DNA of 55,066 nt from a virus, in IMG/VR virus record IMGVR_UViG_3300046170_000069, positions 1 through 55,066 of that record. One strand, given 5' to 3'. Positions 52,319 to 55,066 of this stretch are shown here, piece by piece. The notes under the pieces were generated by a model. That model was given only the letters and a program-made list of their open reading frames with translations. It ran no database searches and was not told the DNA's origin. Both the position numbers and the translations under genes were made by a program. The number at the start of each line of letters is the position of its first letter. The stretch's first letter is position 1.

Positions 52319-52750
52319 TTATGAAGGGTCTGAAGCTGCATACATCTCTACATCGCAAGTAGCTGTGTCTGCATCTATAGAGATCTCATCTATGTTAGCT
52401 AGTGATACTGTTTCTCCGCCTGTTGCATTAGCATCCATCTGTCCGTCAGACAGTACGAAGCTCGCTCCAGCAGGAACCTTTACAAAGTACTCTTCGTTAT
52501 TACCCTTTACTCTTACAATCACGAAGTTCGTAGAGTCTAAGTTTGTAAAGCGTAGGTACTTAAGAGTAGCATCCTTTACTGTACCAGCAGCATCAGCGCT
52601 GTTAAATAGTAGAACAGTTTGTTCTGTAGTGGTACACTTAATAATTCTGTGATCGATAGAAGTAACAGTATATGATGCACTGTTCTTGCTTACTATCGTT
52701 TGTCCATTAAGGACTAGATCTTCTGATATAGTTACGTTTAATGTAGCCAT
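52319..52750 (-). CDS. Small beta-sandwich protein, paralogue C
   Basis: A 143-residue all-beta protein beginning MATLNVTISEDLVL. KYLRFTNLDSTNFVIVRVKG parallels the central strand of the two head proteins at 34736 and 35155, implying common ancestry with head decoration proteins. Starts by a one-base overlap with the upstream gene. Confidence 0.55.
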   Translation of the reverse strand: MATLNVTISEDLVLNGQTIVSKNSASYTVTSIDHRIIKCTTTEQTVLLFNSADAAGTVKDATLKYLRFTNLDSTNFVIVRVKGNNEEYFVKVPAGASFVLSDGQMDANATGGETVSLANIDEISIDADTATCDVEMYAASDPS

Positions 52751-53598
52751 TACTTTTTCTTCTTATATTTCTTTACTCTACCTCCTGTTGCGAATACTTC
52801 ACCAAGTCCAGCTAAACCTCTCTCTGGTTTGAGAGCACCAAGTCTCTCCATTTGTGAATTCATCATTTCTTGAACTCTAGGGTTAGAGCTTGTAAGTCTG
52901 TCTTGTAATCCTATTGGACCAGCAGTAATGCTTTCAAGTAGTTCAGGAGCGCCTTCAGGTGCGACAGGAGAACTTTGAGCGCCATCAAGAGCACTTAATA
53001 GCCTTTGTACATCATCCCCACCAGCTGGCAATGCATAGTCACCCACCTGTGTAGATCCAAAATCAGCAAACTTTTTGTCGCCACCAATAACATCCATAGT
53101 ATTCATAAGGCTTTCTGGTTGTTCAGCCTGTTGTAAAGACTTAGGTACAAACTTAACAGCTGTATCAGCTGTATTCTTAGCTTGATTGATTACATCTGCA
53201 ACTTTACTTCCTTTCTCTATTAAAGAAGCTCCTTTTGCTAGCAGTCCTCCTCCAGTTCCTGCCGCTGTAGTAGCCGCAGCTCCAGTCCCAGCCGCACCAG
53301 CACCACCTCCAAGAGCTCCGATAACTGCAGGGGCCGCTAAAGCCGCTGCACCAATAGCACCTGCTGCAATAGCACCTCTCTTAACATCCTGTCCTACGTT
53401 TTCTCTACGTCTTCTCTCTAGTCTTTGCTTTTCTACTGCTTCAGCAGATGTCAGCCCTGTTGCACTCTTTCTTTTAAACCCTTGAGCCCTTTGTTCTCTT
53501 CTAAGCTGTCTTAATCGTCTACGTTCCTGCGAAGAAAGTCTTCCTGACTTAGCAGGTAGCGAACCACCGTTTTGATATTTCTTATACTTTGTGCGCAT
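52750..53598 (-). CDS. Internal virion-type protein with GG motifs at both ends
   Basis: A 282-residue protein. It opens MRTKYKKYQNGGSL and closes FATGGRVKKYKKKK, carrying the GG motif at both termini. Between them lie a very basic helix (SSQERRRLRQLRREQRAQ), a Gly/Ala-rich hydrophobic region (about 72-115, AIAAGAIGAAALAAPAVIGA) able to enter membranes, and a Pro/Glu-rich second half. Likely an ejection or capsid-internal protein. A TAnnTTTG box ends four bases from its ATG. Confidence 0.6.
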   Translation of the reverse strand: MRTKYKKYQNGGSLPAKSGRLSSQERRRLRQLRREQRAQGFKRKSATGLTSAEAVEKQRLERRRRENVGQDVKRGAIAAGAIGAAALAAPAVIGALGGGAGAAGTGAAATTAAGTGGGLLAKGASLIEKGSKVADVINQAKNTADTAVKFVPKSLQQAEQPESLMNTMDVIGGDKKFADFGSTQVGDYALPAGGDDVQRLLSALDGAQSSPVAPEGAPELLESITAGPIGLQDRLTSSNPRVQEMMNSQMERLGALKPERGLAGLGEVFATGGRVKKYKKKK

Positions 53599-53602
53599 GA
53601 CG

Positions 53603-53610
53603 CAAAGATA
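53603..53610 (-). promoter_or_regulatory. TAnnTTTG box, four bases from the start codon
   Basis: Reads TATCTTTG on the minus strand and ends exactly four bases before the ATG at 53598, again predicting a leaderless message. No -33 box recognised. Confidence 0.5.
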
Positions 53611-53612
53611 AG

Positions 53613-53735
53613 CTATTTATTTTTACGTCTCTCCCACATACTAAGAGCAATAGCAACAGCCTGCTTCATAGGTTTACCCTCCTCCATAATCTTGCGCACC
53701 TTATCAGCTACGAACTTATTCTTCTTGACTCGCAT
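53613..53735 (-). CDS. 40-residue basic mini-protein
   Basis: Sequence starts MRVKKNKFVADKVRKIMEEG; the second half has KPMKQAVAIALSMWERRK, a short motif I recall from many phage mini-proteins (KPxKQAxAIALS). It overlaps the preceding gene by 20 bases. Function unknown. Confidence 0.6.
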   Translation of the reverse strand: MRVKKNKFVADKVRKIMEEGKPMKQAVAIALSMWERRKNK

Positions 53736-54306
53736 CTCTACCCTGTCTGTATATATCTAGGTATTCCATCACAGGCTTGTTTACACCTTGAGGTTTATAA
53801 TCTCTACCATCTCTAAGTGCAGCAAAGAACTGCCTCACACCTTGACGGCCTAAGAAGTTACTTAGTGCAGCCACCTCATCTAACGTAAAGTCGAACTTAT
53901 CACCAAGCTGTTCCGCATATTCCTCTGTCAGATCATACGCATTCTTCTCCAATGACGGTATATTAGGTAGCTCACCTTCATATCTCATCATAAATACTTT
54001 GTTCTGCAGGTCCTTATCCTTAGAGAACTGATCTCTACTCACCCCCTGCATAAACGGTAGGTCCTTTATCTCATTATATAGCTGACCATACAACCCAGTT
54101 GCCGAACTATATGGGTTCACCATAAGCGCTCCACCAGCACTCTCCACATTGGCCACCCCTCGCATTAGATCACCAAGGTCTATAACACCCTCTTCGTGAA
54201 ACTCTTCGAAGTCTATAGGTACTAGCTCACCTGCTTCATTGTACTTATACCCTTTCGGTGGATCTTTCTGTAAGCTACCACCATTACTAAATCTATTTAC
54301 TATCAC
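53716..54306 (-). CDS. Lytic transglycosylase-like protein with GG motif
   Basis: A 196-residue protein. The N-terminus MIVNRFSNGGSLQKDPPKGY carries the GG motif and the PPKGY block seen at 36155. VANVESAGGALMVNPYSSAT-GLYGQLY (E55 as catalytic Glu) matches the SLT lysozyme-like motif E-S-x-G ... N-x-x-S-x-x-x-G-L-x-Q. It would cut glycan strands of peptidoglycan, either carried in the virion for entry or used for lysis. The motif near the N-terminus also occurs in internal-protein genes, favouring a packaged enzyme. Confidence 0.65.
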   Translation of the reverse strand: MIVNRFSNGGSLQKDPPKGYKYNEAGELVPIDFEEFHEEGVIDLGDLMRGVANVESAGGALMVNPYSSATGLYGQLYNEIKDLPFMQGVSRDQFSKDKDLQNKVFMMRYEGELPNIPSLEKNAYDLTEEYAEQLGDKFDFTLDEVAALSNFLGRQGVRQFFAALRDGRDYKPQGVNKPVMEYLDIYRQGRDASQEE

Positions 54307-54324
54307 GACGAATGGATTCTTTTT

Positions 54325-54588
54325 TTACTTTCTGTTCCACAATCCTTGGTATTGTCCGCCAGAAGCAGAGTCAAATGCTTTTTTATCTAATTTCCTAAAC
54401 TTACCATCTTCTCCTTGTACACCTACCTCACCTGTTCTTTGATTAAACGAGTAGTTGCTTTTTCTATTACCAGCATTGTTGGCAAAATTCTGGATCTCAC
54501 CATAGCTAGCACCATCTTGCATCATCATATATATGATAGCCATATTATCGTTCTCTACTTTTGGAGGATCTTTCTTTTTTACTCGCAT
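54325..54588 (-). CDS. Small basic protein, first gene of the late arm
   Basis: An 87-residue protein starting MRVKKKDPPKVENDN, then AIIYMMMQDGASYGEIQNFA. The basic start with PP resembles other late mini-proteins. The following 289 bases upstream hold no gene, so this is the first reading frame of the leftward arm. No recognised family. Confidence 0.6.
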   Translation of the reverse strand: MRVKKKDPPKVENDNMAIIYMMMQDGASYGEIQNFANNAGNRKSNYSFNQRTGEVGVQGEDGKFRKLDKKAFDSASGGQYQGLWNRK

Positions 54589-54877
54589 ACAACTATTCTT
54601 GCGTTTAAACTATAAATGAATCTTCAGTACATACAACAAAACCATCTGAACAGCTTATCGCTATACTGTCGATGCCGTAAAGGTATAAACTATTTTTTAA
54701 AAAGTCAAGTCTCTAGTAAAGCTTTAAGAGACAGCCTCTAATTTGCTAACAATCACAGCGTTATGGGTTATAAAGTAAAAATAGCGTGATGAATACATAG
54801 GCTTAGAACCATCGGATTTCTGCGAAAATGACGTAGTAGACTGTAAAAAACGATCAGAAATACATATGGTGGGGATT
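54589..54877. other. Non-coding part of the divergent control region
   Basis: No gene is seen between the first late gene and the right terminal repeat. The late promoter should lie here or beyond the repeat, but no full TAnnTTTG match in the leftward direction is present in this piece; the nearest (TAGATTTG on the minus strand) is at 319-326 once the ends are joined. Confidence 0.5.
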
Positions 54878-55066
54878 ATACATAGTATATGACGGTAGCA
54901 TTACGATACTGAAACGCAAAAATCAAACCCCGTACCCCAATATTAGACGCATTTTGCGCATACTTTTTAGCTTTTTGGTAACTGCTTGTAGTTCAGCAGC
55001 TTAGGTACGTTAACTTATAGTCGAGCATTAACTGAATCTTGTAACGTGTTATATCTCAAGTAGTGA
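54878..55066. repeat. Direct terminal repeat, right copy
   Basis: Identical over 189 bases to 1-189. See the left copy. Confidence 0.95.

Overview
The window looks like one complete tailed-phage genome from a Bacteroidota host. The first 189 bases are repeated exactly at the end, so the sequence is either a circularised assembly of 54,877 unique bases or a linear genome with a direct terminal repeat. Three things point to a Bacteroidota host: promoters of the TAnnTTTG type, start codons without Shine-Dalgarno sequences (often preceded by ACA), and a protein with a type IX secretion sorting domain, a system confined to that phylum. The terminase, portal, ring proteins and tail hub resemble those of crAss-like phages. 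No tail sheath or tape measure is visible, so a short-tailed virion is inferred. No integrase or lysogeny repressor was recognised.

The left arm (about 0.6-12.9 kb, + strand) is the early and replication region. It starts with many very small, overlapping genes of unknown function, including a 47-residue lipoprotein, a 28-residue membrane peptide and a GP88-like protein. A 115-nt tRNA-like RNA and a double helix-turn-helix protein follow. Next comes a recombination and replication set: a single-strand annealing protein, a RecE-like exonuclease, an SSB-like protein, a primase-helicase fusion, two PD-(D/E)XK nucleases, a B12-dependent ribonucleotide reductase and a DnaA domain IV-like protein. 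No DNA or RNA polymerase was found, so host enzymes probably do that work. A strong hairpin terminator closes this arm.

The right arm (54.6 kb down to 12.9 kb, - strand) carries virion and lysis genes. In transcription order it holds small internal virion-type proteins, a lytic transglycosylase-like protein, a DUF5675-like protein and a LamG-type protein, then a GroES-like/GroEL pair, the large terminase and the portal. An unusual cell-envelope block follows: a T9SS-exported repeat protein, an outer-membrane barrel, a membrane coiled-coil protein and a periplasmic thioredoxin-like protein lacking its CxxC. After that come highly basic mini-proteins, head accessory proteins, scaffold, major capsid protein, fibre-like proteins, ring proteins, a 1719-residue tail hub ending in two dockerin repeats, three internal (cargo) proteins and a holin. 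One small gene at 49.2 kb, probably a winged-helix regulator, runs against this arm.

The roughly 900-bp divergent control region, counted across the terminal repeat, holds inverted repeats, a 26-nt alternating purine-pyrimidine tract and short tandem repeats. It is the best candidate for the replication origin or packaging site. All functional calls come from reading motifs and recalling families; no database search was run.
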